Shown: positions 23,964 to 31,158 of the stretch, in pieces | Layout: each line of letters begins with the position of its first letter | How positions within the stretch are numbered: the first letter of the stretch is position 1 | From: Kribbella caucasensis | GTDB taxonomy: Bacteria; Actinomycetota; Actinomycetes; Propionibacteriales; Kribbellaceae | NCBI RefSeq assembly: GCF_004361855.1 | Contig: NZ_SNWQ01000044.1 | Span: 1 to 33,476 of the forward strand | Direction of reading: 5' to 3' | DNA: 33,476 nucleotides | The notes under the pieces: generated by a model | Databases searched by the model: none | The model's input: only the letters and a program-made list of their open reading frames with translations | Told to the model about the DNA's origin: nothing | Program-made: the position numbers and the translations under genes

Positions 23964-23969
23964 GCGCCC

Positions 23970-24000
23970 AGAGTACACGGACCGGGGCCGCTCGTGTCGA
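23970..24000 (-). promoter_or_regulatory. Promoter of the leader peptide and AlaRS-like gene
   Basis: On the minus strand TCGACA (24000-23995; five of six to TTGACA) and TACTCT (23975-23970) are separated by 19 bases. The -10 is six bases from the leader ATG at 23963. It lies immediately after the end of the PimB-like gene at 24011. The spacing is long, so the -35 is less certain than the -10. Confidence 0.55.
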
Positions 24001-24010
24001 GCGATTCAGC

Positions 24011-25126
24011 TCACAGGTCGAGCAGCTCCCGCAGCACCGCGCCGGACCGGGCCCACGTCCACTCGGCCGCGACCCACTCCCGCCCGGCCGCACCCATCGC
24101 GCGGGCCTTCCCCGGATCGGTCAGCAACTCGATCACCCGTACGGCGGTCGCGGGCGGGTTGTACGGATCCACCAGATACCCCGTCTCACCATGGCGAACC
24201 GTGTCGCCCGCTCCCCCGCTATCCCCAATCACCACGGGCTTCCCAGTCGCAGCCGCCTCCAGCGCGACGATGCCGAGCGCCTCCGGCTCGAACCCGAATC
24301 GCCTGGTCCGGCACGGCATCGCGAACACGTCCGCGGCGTCGACGTACGGCGGGATCTCTTCCCACGGCACCGCGCCGGTGAACCTGATCGACTCGTGACC
24401 GGCTGCCAGTGATTCGAGCCGATCGCGATCAGGCCCACCACCGACGAGCAGCAGTACGGCGTCCGGTACGGCGGCCAGGACTCGGGGCCACGCCCGGATC
24501 AACGTGTCCTGCCCCTTGCGCGCCACCAACCGCGACACGCACACGACCACAGGCCGGTCGCCGATCCCGAGCCCTTTCCGCACCTCGTCTCCCCCACAAC
24601 CAGGGAAGAACCGTGTCGTGTCCACCCCCGGCGTCAGCCGCCGCATCCTGCTGACCGCCTGATCGGACAGCACAGGGGCGATCCGCGTTGCGCACCAGGA
24701 CGACACCGTCGTCACCGTGTCCGCCGCGTCCCCAATCCGCCGAAGCGCCTGCCGGGCCCCCGGTACTCCGGCCCACCACGTCTCATGCCCATGCGTCATC
24801 GCCACAATTCGCCGTACACCGGCTCTGCGCAGCGCCGATCCCATCAGCCCGAGGGGTGCGGCCGCACCGAACACCACGCGATCCACGCCGAAGCGGCGGA
24901 CCACGTTCACGGCGTACCGGGTGACTCGTGGTGTCGGCAACAACATGCCGCTGCGATCGCGGATCACCCGGAACGGCAGCGCCGCGTCGTACTGCGTGTC
25001 GCCGGGCATGCTCGCGGTCAGCACGATCAGGTCGCCGGCGGGGAGTTCACCGCAGAGGGAGCGGACGAACGTCTCGATCCCACCCTGCCGGGGCGGGAAG
25101 TCGTTCGTGACGACGAGAACGGTCAC
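24011..25126 (-). CDS. pimB: GT4 glycosyltransferase, PimB-like phosphatidylinositol mannoside mannosyltransferase
   Basis: 371 residues from the GTG at 25126, which begins VTVLVVTNDFPPRQGGIETFV. The GTG forms a four-base GTGA overlap with the M48 protease stop. The GT-B fold is seen: the N-terminal Gly loop RQGG, THGHETWWAG, PGVDTTRFFP, VSRLVARKGQDTLI, and the nucleotide-sugar EX7E motif (EALGIVALE) near the C-terminus. In actinobacteria such enzymes use GDP-mannose to add the second mannose to phosphatidylinositol at the inner membrane face. The neighbourhood (M48, NlpC/P60, UvrC-like nuclease; FadD15 17 kb away) supports PimB orthology over other GT4 types. Donor and acceptor are inferred. 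Confidence 0.85.
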   Translation of the reverse strand: MTVLVVTNDFPPRQGGIETFVRSLCGELPAGDLIVLTASMPGDTQYDAALPFRVIRDRSGMLLPTPRVTRYAVNVVRRFGVDRVVFGAAAPLGLMGSALRRAGVRRIVAMTHGHETWWAGVPGARQALRRIGDAADTVTTVSSWCATRIAPVLSDQAVSRMRRLTPGVDTTRFFPGCGGDEVRKGLGIGDRPVVVCVSRLVARKGQDTLIRAWPRVLAAVPDAVLLLVGGGPDRDRLESLAAGHESIRFTGAVPWEEIPPYVDAADVFAMPCRTRRFGFEPEALGIVALEAAATGKPVVIGDSGGAGDTVRHGETGYLVDPYNPPATAVRVIELLTDPGKARAMGAAGREWVAAEWTWARSGAVLRELLDL

Positions 25127-26367
25127 CGGTTGACCAGGGGCGGAACGGGGTCGCCTCGCTCCGCGCCCCAGGCCCGGGCCATCGCGATCCGTTCCGGTGA
25201 GGTCGGGTGGCTCGCGAACATCCAGTACCGCCAGCGGCTCGGTTCCAGCCCGGAGATGTTCCGCACCGAGAGCTGGTGCTGCATCTCGACGAAGTCCCGC
25301 GGATCGTTGGTGAGCCGGAGCGAGTGGTAGTCGGCGCGCGCCTCGATCCGTCGGCTGACCAGATTCTGCACCGGGCCGGCGAGAGCGGACCCGGCGATGA
25401 TCATTGCCAACAGCAACGCAGTCCGGCGCGGATCGGCCATCCGTGCCCCGAGCAACAACTTCAGCAGGACGACGGCGAACGCGGCCCCGAGTGCACCGAT
25501 CAGCGTGCCATGCAGGACATCGCCCTCGGCGGCGTGACCGAGTTCGTGCGCGATGACCAGCCGGACCTGAGCGGGCGGGGCGTCCTTGAGCAGCGTGTCG
25601 TACACCACCAGCCGGCGGGTCGAGCCGAAGCCGGAGACGTACGCGTTCAATGTGGTGGTCCGCTTCGACGCGTCGGCGACCAGAACGTCCTTCACCGGTA
25701 CGCCGTCCTCGCGGGCCAACTGCATGAACTCGTCCCGCTGCGGACCGGCCGCCATCGAGGTGAACTCGTTGAACCGCGGTTCCACCAGCACGGGATACGC
25801 GAACGAGACACCCAGCACCAGCACCGCACCAGCGATCGCGGCGGGAGCCCACCACCAGGTCCGCCACTTCTTGGCGAGGGCGATCAGCCCCATCGCAATC
25901 GCAGTCAGGGCAAGGGATGCGAGCGCCCAGTTCACCGCCCGATCACGGAGCCACAGCCCCCAGCTCTCCGTGGACAACCCGTAGTCCCTGGTCACCTGCT
26001 CGGCCAACGCGTCGCTCGGCAGAGTGAGCAGGCTGGCCAGCAGCCCCAACGCGGCCACGAGCACAGGGACCGCGACGTACCACCGGCGCAACCGATGGAC
26101 GTCGTACAGGCGGCGGCCGACCGGGCTGAACCCGATATACAGCGGGACCAGGAGCGAGAGGATCCAGGAAGTAGTGGACCAGGGCAACAACTCGTGCCGG
26201 AACTGGTTCTGCCGGTCGATCTCGGCCTGGGTGAAGTCGAGCGTCGCGTCCGGCTTCGGCAGGTCGATCAGGTGCCACGGCGTGGTCATGACGATCACCA
26301 CCACCAGCGCGGCCGCGACCAGCACTCCCGCGATCCATGGTGCCCGGCGAGCGACCGGGTCAGACAC
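25123..26367 (-). CDS. M48-family (Ste24/HtpX-like) membrane metalloprotease
   Basis: 414 residues. Several membrane helices are predicted (about 11-28, 65-80, 97-117, 145-165, 174-192, 285-305, 315-335). The zinc site is HELGH (residues 274-278), with a third ligand probably Glu342 in RRIEARADYHSL. The motifs NAYVSGFGSTRRLVVYDTLL and SHPTSPERI are those of CAAX prenyl protease 1-type M48 proteins. In bacteria they degrade or process membrane proteins. The start overlaps the preceding gluzincin-like gene by eight bases and the stop overlaps the PimB-like gene by four, so the three are translationally coupled. The substrate is unknown. Confidence 0.9.
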   Translation of the reverse strand: MSDPVARRAPWIAGVLVAAALVVVIVMTTPWHLIDLPKPDATLDFTQAEIDRQNQFRHELLPWSTTSWILSLLVPLYIGFSPVGRRLYDVHRLRRWYVAVPVLVAALGLLASLLTLPSDALAEQVTRDYGLSTESWGLWLRDRAVNWALASLALTAIAMGLIALAKKWRTWWWAPAAIAGAVLVLGVSFAYPVLVEPRFNEFTSMAAGPQRDEFMQLAREDGVPVKDVLVADASKRTTTLNAYVSGFGSTRRLVVYDTLLKDAPPAQVRLVIAHELGHAAEGDVLHGTLIGALGAAFAVVLLKLLLGARMADPRRTALLLAMIIAGSALAGPVQNLVSRRIEARADYHSLRLTNDPRDFVEMQHQLSVRNISGLEPSRWRYWMFASHPTSPERIAMARAWGAERGDPVPPLVNR

Positions 26368-27904
26368 CGGCGAGCCTCTTGAGGTACTTCTGCCAGTCAG
26401 CGGTGAACTCCTGCTCGGTGGTGCCGAGTACGGCGCGGAAGGCGTCGGCCAGACCGGTCGGGCTCTTCGACGCGTGCACGGTCCGGTAGAACTTCACCAA
26501 CTTGCTCTGCCCTTCCCGCTCGGCGATCAGACGGCAGGCCAGCCAGCCCGATTCGTAGGCCTGCGGGAGCTCCGTCGACGACGCGGCGAACGCCTCCGGC
26601 GGCGGCAGGCGGGTCGGCACCTTCCCGGCCCGGACCGCCTTGAACAGCTCCTTCGCCGCCGACTCGTCCTGCACGGACACGGCGGTGAACGCGACGTAGT
26701 CGGCGAACCCCTCGGCCAACCACAACGGTACCGGCGAGGCGGTCGCGGTCGAGGCGACGTGGGTGGTCTCGTGGGTCAGCACGATCCGGCGGCCCTGCTT
26801 GCCGAGCTCGTCGAACAGCTTCGGGTTGGCCACGATCCGCACCGGCGCGCCCGCCTGCGGCATGTCCAGTTCGGCCATCGTCACCGCGGCGATCTGGGTG
26901 TAGGTGCCCTGCTGGGCGCCGAGCACGTACTCCATCTGGGACTGCTTGGCCGGCAGGTAGACGACCACCTTCTGCCGCCAGGTCTTGCCCCAGACCTTGC
27001 TGACCGAGTCGACCGCGCGGTCGGCGACGGAGGCATAGTCCTCGGCGTTGGCATGCGAGTCGAGGCTGACCACCAGCGCGTGGTCGCTGTCCACGACCTC
27101 GATGCTGCCAAGGGCCCAGATCGGCCGCCGCTGGCCGGCCAAGAACCGCTCCGAGAAGGACGCCGCGTACGTCGTACCGTCCCGCGTCACGAACGTCACC
27201 GGCAAGGTCTCGCGCGCGGGTTTGGTGTCGAACCCGGTCAGTTGCCAGGACACCTCGACCTGGGCCAGCCAGGCCTCCGTGCCGCCGAGCTCGCGCTGCC
27301 GGTCCGGGGTCAGCGCGGACGCGTCGTCGCTCACGTAGCGCAACTGGAAGGTGGCCAACGGCAACTTGCCGAGGTTGGTGTAGACGGTGCGGGCCTGGTT
27401 CTCGAAATCCTTGGCCTGCGGGTCGATCGTCTTGAGGAACTCGCCGCGGCTCTCACCGCGGACCGCGTCGACCATCTTCTGCAGGACCGCTTCGCCCGCG
27501 ACGGCCCGGCGTACGCCCTCGGCAGCCTCGTCGGGGGTGGTGCTGGTCTGGCCGGCCTGGGTGGTCTGCCCGCCGGACGGGTCAGCGGGAGCGTCGGCGA
27601 TCTGACGGAGACCGGCGAACGCGGCGATGGCGACCACGGCGACGGCGGTGCCCAGGGCAACCTTCTTCGCCAGCGGCTTCGGCACCGGCCAGAGCTGGAC
27701 CGGCCACTCCCCGGGCGGCTTGAGGAACGGCGGCTTGAGGAACGGCGGTTTGCGGAATCCGCCACCACTCGAACGCGCCGCCGCATGCTGGGCCGGGATC
27801 ACGATGGTGGTGTGGTCCGACATGGCGGTGTGGTCCGGGCCGGGCATCGGAGCCTCGGACACTGGGGCGTCAGACAATGGGGCGTCACGCTGCTCGTCGT
27901 TCAC
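26360..27904 (-). CDS. Membrane-anchored gluzincin-like metallopeptidase
   Basis: 514 residues from GTG 27904, chosen because GAGGGG lies six bases before it; GTG 27946 lacks a ribosome site. A disordered cytoplasmic N-terminus contains PPFLKPPFLKPP repeats. One membrane helix (about 79-99) follows, then a roughly 110-residue domain resembling NTF2-like folds, and a C-terminal zinc peptidase domain. HETTH (378-382) with LAEGFADYV (Glu398) about 15 residues later is the gluzincin pattern. The active domain should be outside the membrane. Position between M48 and NlpC/P60 genes suggests cell-envelope work. The family is conserved in actinobacteria but I know no characterised member. Confidence 0.8.
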   Translation of the reverse strand: MNDEQRDAPLSDAPVSEAPMPGPDHTAMSDHTTIVIPAQHAAARSSGGGFRKPPFLKPPFLKPPGEWPVQLWPVPKPLAKKVALGTAVAVVAIAAFAGLRQIADAPADPSGGQTTQAGQTSTTPDEAAEGVRRAVAGEAVLQKMVDAVRGESRGEFLKTIDPQAKDFENQARTVYTNLGKLPLATFQLRYVSDDASALTPDRQRELGGTEAWLAQVEVSWQLTGFDTKPARETLPVTFVTRDGTTYAASFSERFLAGQRRPIWALGSIEVVDSDHALVVSLDSHANAEDYASVADRAVDSVSKVWGKTWRQKVVVYLPAKQSQMEYVLGAQQGTYTQIAAVTMAELDMPQAGAPVRIVANPKLFDELGKQGRRIVLTHETTHVASTATASPVPLWLAEGFADYVAFTAVSVQDESAAKELFKAVRAGKVPTRLPPPEAFAASSTELPQAYESGWLACRLIAEREGQSKLVKFYRTVHASKSPTGLADAFRAVLGTTEQEFTADWQKYLKRLAGV

Positions 27905-27990
27905 CTCGGCCCCTCGCTGCTCACCTGCCCCGGTCAGGGAGGACACTATGCGCTCCCCCGGTCAGTGAAGCACGTCAATGGTGAAACGAC

Positions 27991-28020
27991 GCGGCTCCGG
28001 GGGTCGAGCCCCGGAGCCGC
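27991..28020 (-). terminator. Strong GC-rich hairpin after the NlpC/P60 gene
   Basis: GCGGCTCCGGGG (27991-28002) and CCCCGGAGCCGC (28009-28020) form a perfect 12-bp stem with a 6-base loop. It lies 25 bases after the NlpC/P60 stop on the minus strand. The following bases (GTCGTTTCACC) are only weakly U-rich, as is common for actinobacterial terminators. Confidence 0.85.
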
Positions 28021-28044
28021 GAACATGGTCTGACTTGCGCCTAC

Positions 28045-29121
28045 TCAGCCCGGCCGGACCGCGGTGTTGTACGGCATCAGGTCGACATCGTCGATCTTGA
28101 CCGGCTTGCCCGGGCGGCTCGCGTGCACGATCCGGCCGTTGCCGATGTACATCGCGACGTGGCTGATCGGCGAGTAGTAGAACACCAGGTCACCCGGCTT
28201 CAGCATGCTCTTGCTCACCCGGCGGCCCTCGCTGGCCTGCGCCTTCGAGGAGTGCGACAGCGAGACCCCGGCGCGGGCCCAAGCGGCCATCGTCAGCCCG
28301 GAGCAGTCGAACGAGCTCGGCCCGTCGGCGCCCCAGACGTACGGGTCACCCAGCTGGGCCATCGCGTAGTTGATCGCGGCACCGGCGCGGCCGCTGACCG
28401 GGATGTTCAGGTCGTCCAGCCGGTCGCCCTCGCGAGTGGGCCGGCTCTTCCGGGCGGCGTCTTCCTCGCGGTCGTTCTCCGCCTGGATCCGGGCCCGCTC
28501 GGCGTCGCTCAGCTTGCTGAGCACCTTCTCGGCGGCGTCCAGGTTGGTCTGGATCTGCTTCTTCAGCTCGTTCTGCTTGGCTTGCACTTCCTGCAGTGCG
28601 GCCAGCTCGGACTGCTCACTCGCCTGCAGGTCGGTCAGCTTGCCCTGCGCCGTCTGGAACCGGCGGAGGGCCGAGTTCTGCTGTCCCGCGAAGGCCTGTG
28701 CGGTGGAGGCCTGGCTGAGGAACTGGTCCGGGTTCGTCGACAGCAGCAGCTGGGCCGTCGTCGTCATCCCGGAGGTCTGGTACCCGGCCACGGCGAGCGA
28801 GCCGATCTGCCGCTTCACGCCGTCGACCTGGACCTGCTGGGTCTTGATCCCGGCCTGCAGGGACTTCACCCGGTCGCTGGACGCCTTGATCTGGCCGCGC
28901 AGGTCGTTCGCCGCCTCACCGGCCGCCTCGGCCTTGTGCTGCAGCTCGGCCACCTGGGCCTTGGCCTGCTCGAGCGTCGGCTTCGGGTCCGCATCCGCCG
29001 AGTTCTGGACGAACAGCACGCTCGCTACGACGGCGGTGCTGGTGATGGCGGCGAGGGCAATTCCCCTGGTGCGGTTGATGCGTCCGATGGACACTGCCCG
29101 GTCGGTCCTTCCTCTGCTCAC
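28045..29121 (-). CDS. Secreted NlpC/P60 peptidoglycan endopeptidase with coiled coil
   Basis: 358 residues with a GTG start after GGGGACGGC. A signal peptide (RTRGIALAAITSTAVVASVLFVQNSADA) is followed by a long coiled coil (about 50-225, rich in Ala, Gln, Leu and Lys). The C-terminal NlpC/P60 domain has catalytic Cys273 in FDCSG, His321 in ISHVAMY and third residue His333 in IVHAS. Enzymes of this kind (RipA/RipD type) cut the stem peptide of peptidoglycan between D-Glu and the diamino acid, and the coiled coil usually controls activity or binds a partner. It occupies the position of Rv2190c-type genes. A promoter and roughly 120-base leader precede it. Confidence 0.93.
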   Translation of the reverse strand: MSRGRTDRAVSIGRINRTRGIALAAITSTAVVASVLFVQNSADADPKPTLEQAKAQVAELQHKAEAAGEAANDLRGQIKASSDRVKSLQAGIKTQQVQVDGVKRQIGSLAVAGYQTSGMTTTAQLLLSTNPDQFLSQASTAQAFAGQQNSALRRFQTAQGKLTDLQASEQSELAALQEVQAKQNELKKQIQTNLDAAEKVLSKLSDAERARIQAENDREEDAARKSRPTREGDRLDDLNIPVSGRAGAAINYAMAQLGDPYVWGADGPSSFDCSGLTMAAWARAGVSLSHSSKAQASEGRRVSKSMLKPGDLVFYYSPISHVAMYIGNGRIVHASRPGKPVKIDDVDLMPYNTAVRPG

Positions 29122-29246
29122 GCCGTCCCCGTCGACCGCACCTGGAGCAGAGCACTACCGCAGTACTCCGACGACCTGGCGGGTCACCCTCGGCTGGTGT
29201 TGCCCGGTCGGTCTGGACGACCGACACTCTGAAGCAACGAGAGGTA

Positions 29247-29276
29247 ACCATAGTGACCGTTTCGTGACCGGTGCAA
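29247..29276 (-). promoter_or_regulatory. Promoter of the NlpC/P60 gene
   Basis: On the minus strand TTGCAC (29276-29271) and TATGGT (29252-29247) are separated by 18 bases. The spacer holds a direct repeat GGTCAC-GAAAC-GGTCAC. Transcription would start near 29240, leaving about 120 bases of leader that include a hairpin (GTCGGTC/GACCGAC, 29207-29225). Confidence 0.6.
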
Positions 29277-29335
29277 TTCGCCCCTCTGGTTTGATCGAAA
29301 CTTAACGTCGAGTAGGCATGCGAGAACCGGGCAGA

Positions 29336-29578
29336 TCAGACCGCGTCGGCGGCGGATTCTCCTTCCGCAGCAGCGTTTGGCTCGACACTACTGACGGCGT
29401 GCACCAGCCGCAGTGGAGGCACCAGCCCGGACTGGGCCAGGGCGTCCAGCGCGGCCCGCTCGTCGTCGTCGATCCGCAGTGGTTCCGCCCGGTCGGCCGA
29501 CATCCCGAGCACCACGGTGACCACGCAGTCCTGGCAGCCCGGACCCTTCATCACACACGCGTCGCAGTCGATCAGCAC
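29336..29578 (-). CDS. Small conserved protein with CxxC-x6-CxxC motif
   Basis: 80 residues. GTG 29578 is chosen because GGAGG lies five bases upstream; a TTG four codons earlier would sit on that site. The N-terminus reads IDCDACVMKGPGCQDCVVTVVLG, with four cysteines as two CxxC pairs that could bind zinc or an iron-sulfur centre. An acidic helix DDDERAALDALAQSGLVPPLRLV follows, then an Ala/Glu tail. I recall homologues with the same cysteine pattern widespread in actinobacteria at this locus, but no function is known to me. It sits between the NlpC/P60 gene and the NYN-domain gene on the same strand. Confidence 0.8.
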   Translation of the reverse strand: MLIDCDACVMKGPGCQDCVVTVVLGMSADRAEPLRIDDDERAALDALAQSGLVPPLRLVHAVSSVEPNAAAEGESAADAV

Positions 29579-29676
29579 AACGTCCTCCAAGTGGGGAAGC
29601 CCCGGACTTGCATCCGGCTGCCAAGGACGCTAGACACCCCCACCGACAGTTTCTCAGCGGCTTCCTGCCGGAGCCC

Positions 29677-30984
29677 TCAGGCGCGGCCGATGCGGCTGAT
29701 GAGGGTGGCCGCGCTCAGCGCGCGGGCGCCGAGGCTTTTGATGCTGTCGGCAACCTCGCGGTCCGACGAGACGACCACGACCGGGCGGCCCGGTGGTTCG
29801 GCGCGAACCAGTTGCCGGATGACCTCATCAGCGATCACCCCGGCTGGGCTGAACCTGACGCGCACACCGCGCGGAGAGTTGAGCTGCACGGGCCCGGACA
29901 GCTCAGCGCCGTCGAAGACCACGGTGACCTCGACCCGCCGTTGCGCCACCAGTGCCCCGAGCGCCGTGACCAGCCGCTGCCGCTGCGAGTGCAACGGTGA
30001 GGTCGGCCACGCGGTCTTCGTCACGTTGTAGCCGTCGACAATCAGATGCACCTGCGGCAACGCGAGCAACTCGTCGAACAGCGCGGGATCGTCGTCCGGT
30101 GCGGACCGCCCGACCGGTGCGGCCGACGGTTCGACGCCCGCGACGGTGTCGGCCGGGCGTAGTTCTCCCCCGGGCGGCAGGGCCAGCTCCCGGCGAAGTC
30201 CGGCCGCGGCCTCGACCAGGGTGTCCAGCAACAACCTGGTCCGGGTCGACGCCAGCTCGCGCTCCTGCCCCGCAGTACGCCGGGCGGCGTGCTCAACCGC
30301 CTCCAGCTCAGTGATGCGAGCCCGTAGCCTCCGCAGCTCGCGATCCACATCGGCGCGCGCGGCGTCCACGCGTTCGTCGGCGGACTCGGCCTCGGCGGTC
30401 CGCAGCTCGAGGTTCTGCTGCAGCCCGGTGATCCGCTGGCGTGCCTCGTTGAGTTTGCGGCGGAGCGTGGTGTTCTCGGCCTTCAGCTCGCTGACCTGCT
30501 CGCGCAGCCGTTCCCGGACCTGCCGGGTCTCGGTCCGCGCCTGGTCGAGTTGGTCGGCGAGCCGGCTGATCGCCTGGTCGTCGGTCTTGACCGGCTCCGG
30601 CACGATCTGCGCGGCCGCGGCAACGAGCTTCTCCCAGTCGTCCGGCCGGAGCAGGTACGCCAGCGCGGCGACCTCGACCGGCTCGGCCGCGGGCACCGCA
30701 ACGCCTTCCGCCACGGCGTCGGCGAGCTCGGGATGCTCCCGGCGGACCTCGAACCCCACCATCCGGCGGAAGTGTTCGTCGGTCTCCAGGATCGGCCCGA
30801 GCACGGACGCGGACAGCTTCGCGCGCTTGCCGGGCGCGAAGCTGGCGAATCGCCGCAGCGGGGGCGGGATGTCGGTCGCGGGCAGCTGACCGAGTGCCTG
30901 GGCGGCGAGGCTGAGAACCCGTTGCCGCACCGGTTCGGGCAAGACGGTGGCAGCGGAGCCGGCGGCGGTGCCTGCCTCAGCCAC
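29677..30984 (-). CDS. NYN (YacP-like PIN) domain protein with central coiled coil
   Basis: 435 residues with a GTG start. The N-terminal 140 residues are helical, a coiled coil spans about 140-260 (heptads such as LADQLDQARTETRQVRERLREQVSELKAENTTLRRKLNEA), and the C-terminal 140 residues are a NYN/YacP domain. The core motifs LIVDGYNVTKTAWP, VVFDGAEL and VVVSSDREVADSIKSLGA provide the acidic residues of a PIN-like active site. YacP-type proteins cleave RNA in Bacillus, so an RNase role is likely. An upstream 36-codon ORF overlaps the start by eight bases. It is transcribed divergently from the UvrC-like nuclease gene. Confidence 0.87.
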   Translation of the reverse strand: MAEAGTAAGSAATVLPEPVRQRVLSLAAQALGQLPATDIPPPLRRFASFAPGKRAKLSASVLGPILETDEHFRRMVGFEVRREHPELADAVAEGVAVPAAEPVEVAALAYLLRPDDWEKLVAAAAQIVPEPVKTDDQAISRLADQLDQARTETRQVRERLREQVSELKAENTTLRRKLNEARQRITGLQQNLELRTAEAESADERVDAARADVDRELRRLRARITELEAVEHAARRTAGQERELASTRTRLLLDTLVEAAAGLRRELALPPGGELRPADTVAGVEPSAAPVGRSAPDDDPALFDELLALPQVHLIVDGYNVTKTAWPTSPLHSQRQRLVTALGALVAQRRVEVTVVFDGAELSGPVQLNSPRGVRVRFSPAGVIADEVIRQLVRAEPPGRPVVVVSSDREVADSIKSLGARALSAATLISRIGRA

Positions 30985-31087
30985 CGGCCCGCAGTCCGGC
31001 CGGAACGACTGTCTGGCTCAGCCAGTGATGCAGACCACAGCGTCCGGGCCGACGGCCCGGAATCGCGGTGATCGCTTGGATACGCAT
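30977..31087 (-). CDS. Possible leaderless 36-residue ORF coupled to the NYN gene
   Basis: ATG 31087 opens a 37-codon frame ending in TGA 30979-30977, which overlaps the NYN gene's GTG (30984) by eight bases. A -10-like TACCCT (31099-31094) lies six bases before the ATG, the same spacing as at other likely leaderless starts in this window. The sequence starts MRIQAITAIPGRR and has no recognised domain. The overlap suggests translation of the small ORF may drive re-initiation on the NYN gene, which has no good Shine-Dalgarno site. Chance cannot be excluded. Confidence 0.4.
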   Translation of the reverse strand: MRIQAITAIPGRRPGRCGLHHWLSQTVVPAGLRAGG

Positions 31088-31158
31088 GCATAGAGGGTAG
31101 TGCGTCGCGCCGCGTGTCACCTGCGGAATTGTCGGCGGGGCCTTCTAGCGTCGTCGCC

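Noticed and set aside
7044..24010. Biosynthetic gene cluster or defence island in the accessory region
   Set aside because: No core biosynthetic enzymes, nucleases, toxins or phage genes are present. The genes are transport, catabolism and regulation.
24011..25867. 618-codon frame for the glycosyltransferase
   Set aside because: The N-terminal 247 codons lie antiparallel-in-frame over the M48 gene and are Arg/Gly-rich. The GTG at 25126 begins the GT4 fold and forms the coupled GTGA overlap.
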